Shown one piece after another: positions 25,131 to 33,730 of a DNA stretch of 64,000 nt (position 1 is its first letter; every line of letters begins with the position of its first letter). Source of the stretch: Lentzea albida (GTDB taxonomy: Bacteria > Actinomycetota > Actinomycetes > Mycobacteriales > Pseudonocardiaceae). The notes beneath the pieces were generated by a model, which saw only the letters and a list, made by a program, of their open reading frames with translations, had not been told where the DNA came from and did no database searches. The stretch covers positions 186,001 through 250,000 of the forward strand of contig NZ_FOFV01000014.1 in NCBI RefSeq assembly GCF_900111005.1, read 5' to 3'. The position numbers were made by a program, and so were the translations under genes.

Positions 25131-25744
25131 TTCCGCGTGGCCAGCCAGACGAACGCGACCAGCGCGGCCGCGCCACCGAACACGCTCACCATCGAGCCGA
25201 GCAGCGTGTGACCCCAGTAGTACCCGGTGTCGACGCCCAGCCAGTTCACCAGGCCCACCAGCGTCAGCACGCGGAACTGGTTGACGACCACGACGGCGAG
25301 CCCGGCGACCGCCAGGGCGACCAGCACGCGGTTCTGGATGCGCGGGCGCAGCGCGATCATCACCGCGCCGACCACGATCAGCGGCAGCACCAGGAACGCC
25401 GAGGTGCACTCCGGCGTCATGCGGAGGCCCAGCGGGGTGTCCGAGCCGAGTCCGAAGTAGACGGTCTGGCGTTCGGCGACGACGTCGACGCCGTACGAGC
25501 TGAACACGGTCAGGACCGCGCCGGACAGGGAGATCTCGGCCGTGCGGTACAGGCGGTGTGCGAAGACGAGTCCCGCGGCGACGGCCAGCAGGACCACCAC
25601 GGTCACCCGGCTCGGGAATGAGGTGCGGCGCAGGGCAAGCGACACCCGAAGATCCTTTCCACCGATGAGGGAGCGCCCAGACGGGCTACTTGACGTTCCA
25701 TCGGTAGACGCAACGTCATCCCTCACCCCCGGATCGGGTGACAC
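25127..25744 (-). CDS. exosortase/archaeosortase-family transpeptidase
   Basis: Polytopic membrane cysteine transpeptidase, 205 residues, about six spans. The three catalytic residues of the family are visible: Cys113 in TPECTSAF, Arg158 in NQFRVL and His179 in YYWGHT. Exosortases cut C-terminal sorting signals made of a motif, a span and basic residues. Actinobacterial members of this kind are called exosortase P, with partner proteins of the choice-of-anchor P type; such a protein is encoded divergently 200 bases away. The subtype call is inferred from context. Confidence 0.88.
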   Translation of the reverse strand: MSPDPGVRDDVASTDGTSSSPSGRSLIGGKDLRVSLALRRTSFPSRVTVVVLLAVAAGLVFAHRLYRTAEISLSGAVLTVFSSYGVDVVAERQTVYFGLGSDTPLGLRMTPECTSAFLVLPLIVVGAVMIALRPRIQNRVLVALAVAGLAVVVVNQFRVLTLVGLVNWLGVDTGYYWGHTLLGSMVSVFGGAAALVAFVWLATRK

Positions 25745-25941
25745 CGTAACCGGAAATTGATCAAAAAACCCACGATGAGTGGCGTCGATTGGTCGAGACG
25801 AGTGGTCGCGTCGCCCGATACGGGCAGTAACCCTCAGTTCCCTCGAAAGAAAGCCGATGCCGGTAATTGCCCCCGGAAAGCGTGAAACCAGATTGGTATC
25901 GGCACGTCCTGGGGGCCGGAGGAATCAAGGGAAGGAGTTTC

Positions 25942-26706
25942 ATGCGTGTCCGAATGACGGGACTGGCTGGAGTCGTCGCGATTGCCGCACTCCTGGTCGG
26001 TGCCGCCCCTGCTTCGGCCGCTCCGGGGGACGCCTCGGCCTACGGTGCGAAGCTCGACGTGACGCTGCTCGGCAGCCCCGCGGTCAGCGCGGCGCCTTTC
26101 GCCGCGGCCGATGCGAACGGCCCGACGCAGAACACGTTCGCAGGCGTCGACCTCACCGGGATCCTGAAGACCGGTGTCATCAACGCCTCCGCGTCGCGGG
26201 ACGAGAACTCCGGCGGTGTGTACTCGCGGGCGAGCACCGCGGACGTCCGGCTCGACCTGCTCTCCAAGGTCACCGGGAAGATCTCCGCCGAGCTGGTGGA
26301 GGCGGAGTGCACCGCGACCCAGAAGGGTCTGGTGGGCAAGGCCAAGCTCGCGGGCGTGAACCTCGGCAAGCTCGGCCAGGTCAACGCCGATCCCGCTGCG
26401 AACACCAAGCTCGACGTGCAGCTCGCGGGGATCAAGATCGCCGAGGTGATCTTCAACGAGCAGCTGAAGAACAAGGACGGCAGCCTGACGGTGAACGCGA
26501 TTCACATCAAGCTGCTGCAGGGCGTGCTCGGCTCGATCGGCACCGGCGACGTGATCATCTCGTCGGCCACGTGCGGTCCCGCCGGCCTGCCCATCCCGAT
26601 GGCGTCGGGTGCGGGCCTGTGGATCGGCCTCGGCCTGCTCGGTGTCGTCGCCGCTCCGGTCGCCTTCGTGGCGCTGCGCCGCCGCGCGTCGCTCAACGCG
26701 GCCTGA
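25942..26706 (+). CDS. choice-of-anchor P-like secreted protein with C-terminal span
   Basis: 254-residue surface protein. Signal peptide MRVRMTGLAGVVAIAALLVG with cleavage after ASAAP, then a beta-rich domain (about 35-215) with two cysteines (AECTATQK and ATCGPAG), then a hydrophobic span (GLWIGLGLLGVVAAPVAFVA) and a basic tail. The layout fits the choice-of-anchor P family associated with exosortase P. Start chosen at the ATG behind GAAGGAG. Divergent from the exosortase gene. It is the likely sorting substrate. Confidence 0.82.
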   Translation: MRVRMTGLAGVVAIAALLVGAAPASAAPGDASAYGAKLDVTLLGSPAVSAAPFAAADANGPTQNTFAGVDLTGILKTGVINASASRDENSGGVYSRASTADVRLDLLSKVTGKISAELVEAECTATQKGLVGKAKLAGVNLGKLGQVNADPAANTKLDVQLAGIKIAEVIFNEQLKNKDGSLTVNAIHIKLLQGVLGSIGTGDVIISSATCGPAGLPIPMASGAGLWIGLGLLGVVAAPVAFVALRRRASLNAA

Positions 26707-26722
26707 CCTAGGAGAACGGCGG

Positions 26723-26917
26723 ATGTACAAGGTCCCTGGTACCGGCGTGGGTGTCGGCACTGGAGTGGGTGCCCTCGCGGTCACCGGCGCGGACGTGACG
26801 TGGTGGATCGTCGCGGGAATCGTCCTGCTCGTCGCGGGTGCGGTGGTCCTGCACCTGACGAGGCAGAAGCGCCGCGCGGCCGTCCCCGTCCAGACCAGAC
26901 CGAATCGAGCCGGCTGA
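26723..26917 (+). CDS. mini-protein consisting of a LAxTG sorting signal
   Basis: 64 residues: a Gly/Val-rich start (MYKVPGTGVGVGTGVG), LAVTG at residues 18-22, a hydrophobic span (WWIVAGIVLLVAGAVVL) and a basic tail (RQKRR). It has a sorting signal but neither a signal peptide nor a folded domain. GGAG lies before the ATG, 16 bases after the previous stop, so it is co-expressed with the choice-of-anchor P-like protein. It may be a detached anchor, a degenerate remnant, or a tail-anchored micro-protein. Confidence 0.75.
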   Translation: MYKVPGTGVGVGTGVGALAVTGADVTWWIVAGIVLLVAGAVVLHLTRQKRRAAVPVQTRPNRAG

Positions 26918-26920
26918 ACC

Positions 26921-26956
26921 GGTCCGCCTGGGGTTGCCCCCGGCCCCAGGCGGACC
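26921..26956 (+). terminator. strong hairpin before wecB
   Basis: GGTCCGCCTGGGG and CCCCAGGCGGACC form a perfect 13-pair stem with a ten-base loop, between the mini-protein stop and the wecB start 27 bases later. It may end the surface-protein transcript or attenuate reading into wecB. Confidence 0.7.
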
Positions 26957-26983
26957 TCCCGGTCTCCCCGAGAGAGGACAACG

Positions 26984-28162
26984 GTGAGCAAAGAGGTTTT
27001 GCTGGTCGCAGGTACGCGGCCGGAAGCACTGAAGATCGCCCCGGTCGCCATCGCACTGCGGGGGCACCCCGGCCTCCACCCCACGATCGTCCACAGCGGA
27101 CAGCACTCCGGCATGGTCGAGCAGGCGCTCGGCGCGTTCGACCTGGTGCCGGACGTGCGGCTGGACGTGCCCCGCAGCACCGGTACGCAGGCCGAACTGG
27201 TCTCCCGGCTGCTGCCCGAGTTCGACGCCGTGCTGGAGGAGCGCGATCCCGCGGTCACCCTCGTGCAGGGTGACACCACGACGACCCTGGCCGCGGCGCT
27301 CGCCTCCTACTGGCGCGGAATCCCCGTGGCACACCTGGAAGCCGGTCTGCGCACCGGTGACCTGTACGGCCCGTTCCCCGAGGAGGGGAACCGGCAGATG
27401 ATCTCCCGCATCACGTCGCTGCACCTCGCGCCGACCGACGACGCCGCGAACGCGCTCAACTCGGAATGCCTGCCGGACAGCCACATCGTCGTCACCGGCA
27501 ACACCGTCGTGGACGCCGTGCAGCGCGTCGCGTCCGCCGGCCTGCCCGCGTCCAGCCCCGACCTCGTGGCCCTGGAACGCAGCCTGGACGTCACCGGCGG
27601 CCGGCTGATGCTCGTCACCGTGCACCGGCGCGAGTCGTGGGGCCGCCCGCTCATGCGCGTGCTCAACGCCGTGCGCGCCATCGCCGACCGCCACCCCGAC
27701 CTGCACGTGCTGATCCCCGCGCACCCGAACCCCGGTGTGCGCGAACAGGTCGTGTCGCACCTCGGCGGCCACGAGCGCGTCGTCATCACCGACCCGCTCG
27801 ACTACCCGGACCTCGTGCGCGTGCTCAAGCGCGCCGCCCTCGTGCTGACCGACTCCGGCGGCATCCAGGAGGAGGCGCCCTCGTTCGGCGTGCCGGTGCT
27901 GGTGCTGCGCGAGACGACCGAACGCATGCTCGCCGTCGACGCCGGGTGCGCCTGGCTCGTCGGCACCGACACCACCCGCATCCTCGCCGAGGCGGGCTGG
28001 GTGCTCGGCTCCCGGCTGCGGCTTCCCCTGGGGCGCAACCCGTTCGGCGACGGGCGTGCCGCCGTGAGGGTGTGTTCCGCCCTGGAAAGGCTCGCGGGTC
28101 TGCCCACGGCCCTGCCGCGCCGGGAGCCGTACGCCACGCTGGTCGGCGTGGGATCCCGCTGA
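26984..28162 (+). CDS. wecB: UDP-N-acetylglucosamine 2-epimerase (non-hydrolysing)
   Basis: Interconverts UDP-GlcNAc and UDP-ManNAc in the cytoplasm, supplying ManNAc units for envelope glycans. 392 residues, Rossmann-like GT-B fold: VAGTRPEALKIAPVAIAL, HSGQHSGM, QGDTTTTLAAALASYW, HLEAGLRTGD, PFPEEGNRQMI, TVHRRESWG, LTDSGGIQEEAPSFG, all typical. GTG start. In context it would feed the neighbouring GT2 enzyme. Confidence 0.94.
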   Translation: MSKEVLLVAGTRPEALKIAPVAIALRGHPGLHPTIVHSGQHSGMVEQALGAFDLVPDVRLDVPRSTGTQAELVSRLLPEFDAVLEERDPAVTLVQGDTTTTLAAALASYWRGIPVAHLEAGLRTGDLYGPFPEEGNRQMISRITSLHLAPTDDAANALNSECLPDSHIVVTGNTVVDAVQRVASAGLPASSPDLVALERSLDVTGGRLMLVTVHRRESWGRPLMRVLNAVRAIADRHPDLHVLIPAHPNPGVREQVVSHLGGHERVVITDPLDYPDLVRVLKRAALVLTDSGGIQEEAPSFGVPVLVLRETTERMLAVDAGCAWLVGTDTTRILAEAGWVLGSRLRLPLGRNPFGDGRAAVRVCSALERLAGLPTALPRREPYATLVGVGSR

Positions 28163-28278
28163 CCAAGAATCATCGTCACTCAACCAGGTAATTGCCTACA
28201 CGAATGGGTGACATGAGGTCCTGGGGCGTTATCAGCGACTCGTGCCCCAACCATTATCGGACGGTGGGAATCGAGGCA

Positions 28279-28944
28279 ATGCGAAAAATGCGCAAGAGTG
28301 CGATCGCAGGCGCCGTGGTCGCGTTGACGTTCGCGACCGCGGGCCCCGCGCTCGCGGCCAACCCGCCCGGCACCGCGTCGGCGGGGTCCGCCGACTTCGC
28401 GAAGGCGGGGCAGGCGTACAAGGTCGCGCCGCTCGCGGTGTGCGACGTCAACCCGGACCAGGCGGGCACGGTCACCGGCTCCAGCCCGGCCGTGAGCAGG
28501 ACCGGTCTCAAGATCGGCGAGACCGGCTCGACCTGCACGACCGAGGTGGTGAACCCGGCCGAGCTGCTCACGAAGACGAAGTCGGTGGCCACGGGCACGG
28601 CCTTCGAGCTGTCCGCGCTGGTCGCGGCGGGCGGGCCGCGCCTGAAGATCGGCAAGTGGACGGTCACCTGCGACGCCGACGACAAGAAGACGACCGCGGG
28701 CTGGTCGCTCGAGAAGATCTCGGGGTGGACCGGGCTGCCGCAGGACCTCACGCCCGGCTACGTGCACGACATCAAGTCGGGCAGCGGAACCGTGCTCGCC
28801 AGGGCCAAGTTCAACGACTCGGTGCTCCCGGTGCCGAACGACGGCAGCATCGCGCTGACGCTGCTGAAGATCACCTTCGAACCGTCGTCCGGCTACACGG
28901 GAAGCGTCACCGTCGGCACGGTGGCCTGTTCACCGACGCCTTAG
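28279..28944 (+). CDS. secreted protein of the exosortase island, function unknown
   Basis: 221 residues with signal peptide MRKMRKSAIAGAVVALTF and cleavage after ALAANPP. The mature part is beta-rich with four cysteines (AVCDVNP, STCTTE, VTCDADD, VACSPTP), probably two disulfides. No C-terminal span or sorting signal, so it is released or held by others. Start chosen at the ATG behind GAGG; upstream in-frame starts give no signal peptide. Not recognised as a family; possibly a partner of the surface proteins upstream. Confidence 0.75.
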   Translation: MRKMRKSAIAGAVVALTFATAGPALAANPPGTASAGSADFAKAGQAYKVAPLAVCDVNPDQAGTVTGSSPAVSRTGLKIGETGSTCTTEVVNPAELLTKTKSVATGTAFELSALVAAGGPRLKIGKWTVTCDADDKKTTAGWSLEKISGWTGLPQDLTPGYVHDIKSGSGTVLARAKFNDSVLPVPNDGSIALTLLKITFEPSSGYTGSVTVGTVACSPTP

Positions 28945-28951
28945 TGCCGCA

Positions 28952-29491
28952 CTAGGACACGCGGACGCCCGCGGCGAGCAGTTCTTCGACTGCCGCGTCG
29001 CGGGTCGTCTGGGCGACGGCCGCGGTCAGGTCGACGAGCACCGTCGTGCGGAAGCCGTTGCGGTGCGCGTCGAGAGCGGTGGCGCGCACGCAGTGGTCGA
29101 TCGCGATGCCGACCACGTCGACCTCGGTCACGCCCTTGTCCGTCAGCCAGCCCGCGAGGTCGTTCTCCGCCTCGAAGCCCGAGTAGGCGGCGGCGAACCG
29201 GCCCTTCGAGAAGACCTGCTCGATGCCCGAGACGTCGAGCTCCGGGTGGAACGACGCCCCCGGCGAGCCCGCGACGCAGTGCACCGGCCACGAGTCGATG
29301 AAGTCCGGCGTCAGCGAGAAGTGCGGGCCGGGGTCGACGTGGTAGTCCCGCGTCGCCACGACGTGGTCGTACGCCGAGGTCGCGATGTGCTGCGAGATGG
29401 CCGCCGCGACGGCCGCGCCGCCCGCCACCGCCAGTGAACCGCCTTCGCAGAAGTCGTTCTGCACGTCGACGACGATCAGTGCCTTCGTCAT
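28952..29491 (-). CDS. pncA: nicotinamidase
   Basis: Hydrolyses nicotinamide to nicotinate for NAD salvage; 179 residues, isochorismatase-like fold. Catalytic Asp9 (VVDVQNDF), metal ligands in TRDYHVDPGPHFS (Asp, His, His), a Lys in FSKGRF and the nucleophile Cys in GIAIDHCVRATALDA. It is followed after one base by pncB, the next enzyme, so the pair channels nicotinamide to NaMN. A PncA of this type also activates pyrazinamide in mycobacteria. Confidence 0.95.
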   Translation of the reverse strand: MTKALIVVDVQNDFCEGGSLAVAGGAAVAAAISQHIATSAYDHVVATRDYHVDPGPHFSLTPDFIDSWPVHCVAGSPGASFHPELDVSGIEQVFSKGRFAAAYSGFEAENDLAGWLTDKGVTEVDVVGIAIDHCVRATALDAHRNGFRTTVLVDLTAAVAQTTRDAAVEELLAAGVRVS

Positions 29492-29492
29492 G

Positions 29493-30776
29493 TCAGCTCT
29501 CCAGGTAGATCGTCGGGATCGCGGGCTCGCCGCGCGAGAGCTTGAGGCCCTCCCACGGCACGCTCACCAGCGCCGCGCGCAGGCGTTCGCGGCTCTGCTC
29601 CAGCGTGGGCACCTCGTCGGTGAGCTCGCCTGCGCGCACCAGCGGGATCTGCACCAGCCTGTCGTGCGGGCCGAGGTCGGGTTCCGCCGGGGCCTGGAAC
29701 ACGACCTCCTCGATGGCCGTGCCCGTGTCCTTGTGGCGCCGCAACGCCTTCTTCCAGCCGCCGCGCGACTGCTTCGACGTGCTGCGCTTCTCGACGTGCC
29801 TGCCGTCGACCTCGACCAGCTTGTAGACCATGCCCGCGGTCGGCGCGCCGGAACCGGTCACGACCGAGGTGCCGACGCCGTACGCGTCCACGGGCTCGGC
29901 GCGCAGGGCGGCGATGGCGTACTCGTCGAGGTCGCTCGACACGACGATCCGGGTGTTCTTCGCGCCCAGCGAGTCCAGCAGGTCACGGGCCTGCCGGGCC
30001 ATCACGCCCAGGTCGCCCGAGTCGATGCGGATCGCGCCCAGTTCGGGACCGGCGACCGCGACCGCGGTCTTGATGCCCTCGGTGATGTCGTAGGTGTCGA
30101 CCAGCAACGTCGTGCCGACGCCCAGGGCCTCGACCTGGCTGCGGAACGCCTCTTCCTCGGTGTCGTGCAGCAACGTGAACGCGTGCGCGCACGTGCCGGC
30201 CGTCGGGATGCCGTGGCGGCGCCCGGCCTCCAGGTTGGACGTCGCGTGGAAGCCCGCCAGGTAGGCCGCGCGGGCACACGCCACAGCGGACTCCTCGTGC
30301 GTGCGGCGCGAGCCCATCTCGATCATGTGACGGCCGTTGGCGGCGGTCACCATGCGGGCGGCGGCGGACGCGATCGCGCTGTCGTGGTTGAGGATCGAGA
30401 GGGCGAGCGTCTCCAGCACGACCCCCTCGGCGAACGACGCCCGGACCGTGAGCACCGGCGATCCGGGGAAGTAGAGCTCGCCCTCGGGGTAGCCGTCGAT
30501 CTCGCCGGAGAAACGGTAGTTCGCGAGCCATTCCAAAGTGGAGTCGTCGACCACCGAGTTCCGGCGCAGCTGCTCGATCTCCTCCTCGCCGAAGCGGAAG
30601 TCGCCGATCGCGTCCAGCAGCCGGTTCACGCCGCCGACCACGCCGTAGCGGCGCCCGTCCGGGAGCCGGCGCGCGAAGACCTCGAACACGCACGGACGGT
30701 CACCGGTGCCGTCACGGAGCGCGGCCGCGAGCATCGTGAGCTCGTAGTGGTCGGTCAGCAAGGCCGTCGAGTTCAT
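29493..30776 (-). CDS. pncB: nicotinate phosphoribosyltransferase
   Basis: Makes nicotinate mononucleotide from nicotinate, PRPP and ATP in NAD salvage. 427 residues. Typical PncB blocks: LLTDHYELTMLAAAL at the N-terminus, VDTYDITEGIKTA, AIRIDSGDLGVMARQ and VSSDLDEYAI around the PRPP and active site. Start at the ATG 30776; TAGGGT lies eight bases upstream. It begins the pncB-clpS-DUF2017-dmpA-mec-cysO-cysM order known from mycobacteria and is transcribed away from clpS. Confidence 0.94.
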   Translation of the reverse strand: MNSTALLTDHYELTMLAAALRDGTGDRPCVFEVFARRLPDGRRYGVVGGVNRLLDAIGDFRFGEEEIEQLRRNSVVDDSTLEWLANYRFSGEIDGYPEGELYFPGSPVLTVRASFAEGVVLETLALSILNHDSAIASAAARMVTAANGRHMIEMGSRRTHEESAVACARAAYLAGFHATSNLEAGRRHGIPTAGTCAHAFTLLHDTEEEAFRSQVEALGVGTTLLVDTYDITEGIKTAVAVAGPELGAIRIDSGDLGVMARQARDLLDSLGAKNTRIVVSSDLDEYAIAALRAEPVDAYGVGTSVVTGSGAPTAGMVYKLVEVDGRHVEKRSTSKQSRGGWKKALRRHKDTGTAIEEVVFQAPAEPDLGPHDRLVQIPLVRAGELTDEVPTLEQSRERLRAALVSVPWEGLKLSRGEPAIPTIYLES

Positions 30777-30855
30777 GGTCACCAACCCTAAGGTCGCATC
30801 CGGTTTACCCGCACGCGGTCTCCGTCACTGCGGCGAACATGACACCATTGGCGGT

Positions 30856-31155
30856 ATGACCACGCCCGTCGAACAGGAACGGACGCAGCCGGAGGCCGTC
30901 GGTGAGGAAGTCGCCGCCGAGGACCGACCCTGGCAGACCGTGGTCTGGAACGACCCGGTAAACCTCATGTCCTACGTGACGTACGTGTTCCAGAAGCTGT
31001 TCGGCTTCAGCAGGGACCATGCGACCAAGCTGATGCTCGACGTGCACCACAAGGGCAAGGCGATCGTGACATCGGGGACGAAGGACAAGGTGGAGGCCGA
31101 CGTGGCGAAGCTCCACGCGGCAGGGCTCTGGGCGACCATGCAGCGGGCCTCGTGA
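30856..31155 (+). CDS. clpS: ATP-dependent Clp protease adaptor
   Basis: N-degron adaptor that hands substrates to ClpC/ClpA. 99 residues. After a flexible acidic N-terminus comes the ClpS core: WQTVVWNDPVNLMSYVTYVF, with the Asn-Asp that recognises the N-terminal residue, and HHKGKAIV. ATG at 30856. The next gene starts inside its stop codon (GTGA). Confidence 0.95.
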   Translation: MTTPVEQERTQPEAVGEEVAAEDRPWQTVVWNDPVNLMSYVTYVFQKLFGFSRDHATKLMLDVHHKGKAIVTSGTKDKVEADVAKLHAAGLWATMQRAS

Positions 31156-31709
31156 AGAGGTGGATGCGCGACGGTGACGTCGTCGTCGGCAGGCTGGACA
31201 GGCAGGAGGCCGCGGTCGTGCGCGGTCTGGTCAGCCAGATCCAGGACATGCTGCTGGCACGCGCCGAGGAAGCGCCCCAGGACGAGCTCGCGGAGCTGAC
31301 CGGCATCAGGACGGGCCCGTCGGAGGCTCCCGACGACCCGATCCTGGGCAGGCTCCTGCCCGACTTCCACCGCCTCGACGACGACGCGCCCGACCCGGAC
31401 GAGGTCAACTCGGCCGCGGCGTTGCGCTCGCTGCACGAGCCGGAACTTCTGGACCACAAGACGGCGGCGGCCGAGACCGTGCTGCAGACGTGCTCGCCCG
31501 ACGGCGGTGAGCTGCGGCTGACCATCGCGCAGGCCGAGGCCTGGATGGCGTCGCTCAACGACGTGCGGCTGGCCCTCGGGACCGCTCTCGACGTCACCGA
31601 GGACATGCCGGACGAGCTGCCGCCGGAGGACCCGAGATCGCCGCACCTCGGCGTCTACCACTGGCTGACCTGGGTGCAGGACACCCTGGTCGAAGCGATG
31701 ATGCCGTGA
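31152..31709 (+). CDS. DUF2017 protein
   Basis: 185-residue cytoplasmic protein, homologous in position to M. tuberculosis Rv1332. Helical, acidic, with VVRGLVSQIQDMLLARAEEA, DPILGRLLPDFHRLDDDAPD and VYHWLTWVQDTLVEAMM blocks that recur in the family. Function unknown; its fixed place after clpS, with four-base overlaps on both sides, suggests a role in regulated proteolysis. Confidence 0.88.
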   Translation: MKRWMRDGDVVVGRLDRQEAAVVRGLVSQIQDMLLARAEEAPQDELAELTGIRTGPSEAPDDPILGRLLPDFHRLDDDAPDPDEVNSAAALRSLHEPELLDHKTAAAETVLQTCSPDGGELRLTIAQAEAWMASLNDVRLALGTALDVTEDMPDELPPEDPRSPHLGVYHWLTWVQDTLVEAMMP

Positions 31710-32617
31710 TCCCCGGCGTTCTCGTCGGTCACCACCACCGCATCGAGGACGGCTGGGCGACGGGCACGACCGTCGTGCTCGTGCCTTCCGGTGCCGTCGG
31801 CGCCGTGGACGGACGTGGTGGCGCGCCCGGCACGCGGGAGACCGACCTGCTGGCCCCGGCGAACCTGGTCCAGCAGGTGCACGCGGTGTGCCTGTCCGGC
31901 GGGTCCGCGTACGGGCTCGCGGCCGCGGACGGCGTCATGAGCTGGCTCTCCGCGCGCTCGATCGGCTTCCGCGTGGGCGCCGAGCCGCACCACGTCGTGC
32001 CGATCGTGCCCGGCGCGGTGATCTTCGACCTGCCGATGTCGGAGTGGGGCAACCGGCCGGACGCCTCGTTCGGCCACGCGGCCTGCGAGAACGCCGCCGA
32101 GTCGTTCGACCTGGGCTGTGTCGGCGCCGGTGCCGGTGCGCGGGTCGGATCGCTGAAGGGCGGCGTCGGCGCGGCCTCGTCGACGGTCGGAGCCCACCGG
32201 ATCGGCGCGCTGGCCGTGGTCAACGCTGCTGGCGAGGTCGTCGACCGCGCTTCCGGACTGCCGTGGCTGCCCTCGCTCGGGACGTCCCCCGTGGCGTTGC
32301 CCGAACGCAAGCCCGAGGGCCTGAACACCACGATCGGGGTCGTCGCGGTCGACGCGGACCTGTCCAAGGCGGAGTGCCAGCGGCTCGCGATGGCCGCGCA
32401 GGACGGCCTGGCCCGCGCCGTGCGGCCCGCGCACTCGATGTTCGACGGCGACACGGTGTTCGCGCTGGCCACGGGTGCTGTGCCGCTGGCAGAGCCGCGT
32501 GCGTTCGCGTTGGACGCGCTGTGCACCGCCGCCGCCGAGGTGTTCGCGGAGGCCGTGGTGTCCGGTGCGCGCGAGGCGACCTCGCTCCACGGTGTGACGG
32601 CGTTCCGCGACCTCTGA
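31706..32617 (+). CDS. P1-family (DmpA-type) peptidase
   Basis: Self-processing N-terminal nucleophile aminopeptidase of family S58, 303 residues. LSGGSAYGLAAADGVMSWL and GCVGAGAGARVG mark the family; the segment after Lys in GSLKGGVGAASSTVG lies where the precursor is cleaved before a Ser or Thr nucleophile. Position matches Rv1333 of M. tuberculosis. GTG start overlaps the DUF2017 stop. Confidence 0.92.
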   Translation: MIPGVLVGHHHRIEDGWATGTTVVLVPSGAVGAVDGRGGAPGTRETDLLAPANLVQQVHAVCLSGGSAYGLAAADGVMSWLSARSIGFRVGAEPHHVVPIVPGAVIFDLPMSEWGNRPDASFGHAACENAAESFDLGCVGAGAGARVGSLKGGVGAASSTVGAHRIGALAVVNAAGEVVDRASGLPWLPSLGTSPVALPERKPEGLNTTIGVVAVDADLSKAECQRLAMAAQDGLARAVRPAHSMFDGDTVFALATGAVPLAEPRAFALDALCTAAAEVFAEAVVSGAREATSLHGVTAFRDL

Positions 32618-32636
32618 GCCTGGGTAACCACCTCGC

Positions 32637-32933
32637 ATGGCCGATGTCATCGATCAAGCAGCAGGTGTCGTCACCGAGCTCGCGCCGCCCGGTGCGGCCC
32701 GCGAGATCCCCGGCAGGGAACTGGCCGTGGTCGCGCCCGCCGGGTTGTTCGCGCTCGCGTTCCTGGTGCCGCCGGGAGTGGGCAAGGTGCTGATGAAGCT
32801 GGGCGTCGCCGCCACGCCGCTCGCCGCCTGGGCGGAGCTGGCCGCGTGGCGGGGACTCGACCAGGCGCAGCGGCGGCGCGGGGTGGCGTTGCTCGCGCTC
32901 TACGCCGTGGTGGTCCTGAGTCGACGCCGCTGA
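32637..32933 (+). CDS. small hydrophobic protein, unknown
   Basis: 98 residues with two hydrophobic stretches (about 30-48 and 56-70) and a basic end (LYAVVVLSRRR). No family recognised. ATG follows TAACCA by six bases, a leaderless start, so it has its own promoter 20 bases after the peptidase gene. Probably a membrane protein. Confidence 0.65.
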   Translation: MADVIDQAAGVVTELAPPGAAREIPGRELAVVAPAGLFALAFLVPPGVGKVLMKLGVAATPLAAWAELAAWRGLDQAQRRRGVALLALYAVVVLSRRR

Positions 32934-33007
32934 CCTGCGCGAACAGGTCGTGTGACACAGGTATCTCGCATTCCGAGACAACTCCGGCCAGCCCGTAGGA
33001 TGAGAGC

Positions 33008-33418
33008 GTGCTGGTGATTCGCCGTGACCTGGTGGACGCGATGGTGGCCCACGCGCGCCGCGACCATCCCGACGAGGCGTGCGGGGTGATCGCAGGGCCG
33101 TACGGCTCCGACCGCCCCGAGCGCTTCATCGAGATGGAGAACGCGGAGCGGTCACCGACGTTCTACCGGTTCGACGCGGCCGAGCAGCTCAAGGTGTGGC
33201 GCGAGATGGACGCGAACGACGAGGTGCCGGTGGTCATCTACCACTCGCACACCGCGACGGAGGCGTACCCGTCCCGCACCGACATCTCGTTCGCGGGCGA
33301 GCCGGAGGCGCACTACGTGCTGGTCTCCACGCGTGACCCGATCGAGCACGAGCTGCGGTCGTACCGCATCGTCGACGGTGTCGTGACCGAGGAACCGGTC
33401 AAGATCACCGAATCCTGA
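33008..33418 (+). CDS. mec: JAMM metalloprotease that frees CysO-cysteine
   Basis: Zinc peptidase of family M67, 136 residues, with Glu23 (DEACG) and the JAMM motif H79-S-H81-x7-S89-x2-D92 (HSHTATEAYPSRTD). In mycobacteria Mec cuts cysteine from the CysO C-terminus, completing sulphide transfer. It precedes cysO and cysM in the same order here. GTG start six bases after TAGGAT (leaderless). Confidence 0.94.
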   Translation: MLVIRRDLVDAMVAHARRDHPDEACGVIAGPYGSDRPERFIEMENAERSPTFYRFDAAEQLKVWREMDANDEVPVVIYHSHTATEAYPSRTDISFAGEPEAHYVLVSTRDPIEHELRSYRIVDGVVTEEPVKITES

Positions 33419-33449
33419 GTTGCCCCTGTTTCCCGGAGGTAGAACCACC

Positions 33450-33722
33450 ATGGCAGTCACCGTGTCGATCCCGACCATCCTGCGCACCCACACCGGGGGC
33501 GAGAAGTCGGTGTCCGCCAGCGGTACGACGCTCGCCGAGGTCATCGACGACCTGGAGAACAACCACGGCGGCCTCAAGGCCCGCCTGGTCAAGGAGGGCT
33601 CGCTGCACCGCTTCGTCAACGTCTACGTCAACGACGAGGACGTGCGCTTCTCCGGCGGCCTCGCGGCCGAGGTGAAGGACGGCGACAACGTCACCATCCT
33701 CCCGGCCGTCGCCGGAGGCTGA
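33450..33722 (+). CDS. cysO: sulphur carrier protein CysO
   Basis: Ubiquitin-like sulphur carrier of the MoaD/ThiS family, 90 residues, ending in the functional Gly-Gly (ILPAVAGG). The terminal glycine is made a thiocarboxylate and donates sulphur to O-phosphoserine on CysM. ATG behind GGAGG. The downstream cysM starts eight bases later. Confidence 0.94.
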   Translation: MAVTVSIPTILRTHTGGEKSVSASGTTLAEVIDDLENNHGGLKARLVKEGSLHRFVNVYVNDEDVRFSGGLAAEVKDGDNVTILPAVAGG

Positions 33723-33730
33723 TCCTCCCC

